Assembly (NCBI GenBank): GCA_009699915.1 | Contig: WLNG01000072.1 | Span: 1 to 6,982, forward strand | DNA length: 6,982 nt | DNA from: Actinomycetota bacterium | GTDB taxonomy: Bacteria; Actinomycetota; Thermoleophilia; Solirubrobacterales; Solirubrobacteraceae | Reading direction: 5' to 3' | In this document: positions 6,579 to 6,982 of the stretch, piece by piece | Position numbering within the stretch: position 1 is the stretch's first letter | Layout of the letters: every line of letters begins with the position of its first letter | Made by a program: the position numbers and the translations under genes | Notes under the pieces: generated by a model | Database searches by the model: none | What the model saw: the letters and a program-made list of their open reading frames with translations, nothing else | Told to the model about the DNA's origin: nothing

Positions 6579-6982
6579 CTACCCGGCCCGGCCGAGGGCG
6601 TCGCTGATACCGATGACGTCGGCCGCAAGGCGCTGGTTCTCCGTCGCCCAGGCCTCGCGATCCCAAAGTTCCAGGCACGGTCCGGCACCGGTGACCACGA
6701 CCTCCTTGCTGAGGGAGCCGTGCTCGAGCAGGAAGCCGGGGACCATGATGCGCCCGGCAGCGTCAAGTTCGGTCTCGACGGCGTTGGCCGAGAAGAAGCG
6801 CTGCAGGCGGCGTGCGTCGGGCGAGAGCGGGTTGAGGTCGCCGAGTGCTCCCTCGACGAAGCGCTCGTAATCGGCCGGAATCCAGACGGCGACGCACTGC
6901 TCGATGCCCTTGGCGACGACCACACCGTCGCTCAGCGCGGCGCGGAATGCGCGCGGAACCGTCAGGCGGTTCTTTGCGTCGA
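6579..6982 (-). CDS. mraZ: MraZ, dcw-cluster transcriptional regulator (5' end cut off by window)
   Basis: MraZ is a ring-forming DNA-binding protein with two AbrB-like (SpoVT-AbrB) half-domains that regulates the mraZ-led dcw operon in bacteria where it has been studied. The reading frame is open to the window edge, giving 133 visible residues plus a TAG stop. The first half-domain motif (DAKNRLTVPR) lies at the very edge and the second (LDAAGRIMVPGFLLEH) at about visible residues 72-87, followed by a VTGAGPCLELWD stretch that fits the MraZ C-terminal fold. The family is usually about 140-150 residues, so roughly ten N-terminal residues and the true start are missing. A GTG at 6923 could be taken as a start but would delete the first motif, so it is internal. 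The gene ends 3 nt before rsmH, the standard dcw arrangement. Its promoter and operator are outside the window. Identity is certain within what can be read; autoregulation is family knowledge only. Confidence 0.96.
   Translation of the reverse strand, partial: DAKNRLTVPRAFRAALSDGVVVAKGIEQCVAVWIPADYERFVEGALGDLNPLSPDARRLQRFFSANAVETELDAAGRIMVPGFLLEHGSLSKEVVVTGAGPCLELWDREAWATENQRLAADVIGISDALGRAG

Noticed and set aside
6579..6923. Shorter MraZ starting at GTG 6923
   Set aside because: It would lose the first AbrB-like motif (DAKNRLTVPR), which is encoded in the same open frame between 6924 and 6982.
1..6982. Novel defence, mobile or biosynthetic system
   Set aside because: Every stretch is accounted for by canonical dcw genes with intact motifs; no transposase, repeat array, integration site, RNA gene or foreign-looking composition is seen.

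Overview
The window is a stretch of a division and cell wall (dcw) cluster. It is transcribed entirely from the minus strand, so it reads from right to left in these coordinates. Gene order in the direction of transcription is mraZ (5' end cut off by the window), rsmH (mraW), an ftsL-type gene, a class B penicillin-binding protein (ftsI/pbpB), murE, murF and mraY (3' end cut off). This is the canonical bacterial dcw order. All seven products are recognisable from motifs, although ftsL rests on position, topology and one short motif. The DNA is very GC-rich, with G/C at most third codon positions. The long Pro/Arg-rich and Ala/Pro/Gln-rich tails on the FtsL-type protein, the Cys-rich insert in RsmH and the DAP-type MurE fit a high-GC actinobacterial lineage. 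A deep branch such as Thermoleophilia/Solirubrobacterales is a guess, not something the sequence proves.

Layout: 6579-6982 mraZ (transcriptional regulator of the cluster); 5610-6575 rsmH (16S rRNA methyltransferase); 4831-5613 ftsL-type divisome protein; 3169-4830 class B PBP with a GTG start directly after the ftsL stop; 3137-3138 marks the start of murE, which runs to 1698; 397-1698 murF; 1-404 mraY. Junctions are a 3-nt gap, a 4-nt overlap, zero spacing, a 31-nt gap, a 1-nt overlap and an 8-nt overlap. There is effectively no intergenic DNA, so one polycistronic transcript with translational coupling is the natural reading. The promoter and any MraZ operator would lie upstream of mraZ, outside the window. 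I see no terminator, RNA gene, mobile element, CRISPR array or attachment site, and no gene-free stretch over 31 bases.

How the genes work together: MurE and MurF complete the cytoplasmic UDP-MurNAc-pentapeptide by adding diaminopimelate and then D-Ala-D-Ala. MraY transfers the phospho-MurNAc-pentapeptide to undecaprenyl phosphate to make lipid I. After later flipping, the septal class B PBP crosslinks the peptides, and an FtsL-type bitopic protein helps recruit and activate it. RsmH and MraZ are the usual companions at the head of the operon.

I found no evidence of a new biological system. The most distinctive items are the FtsL-type protein, with its C-terminal Ala/Pro/Gln-rich extension and a close cysteine pair, and the weak ribosome-binding site of murE in the only real intergenic gap.
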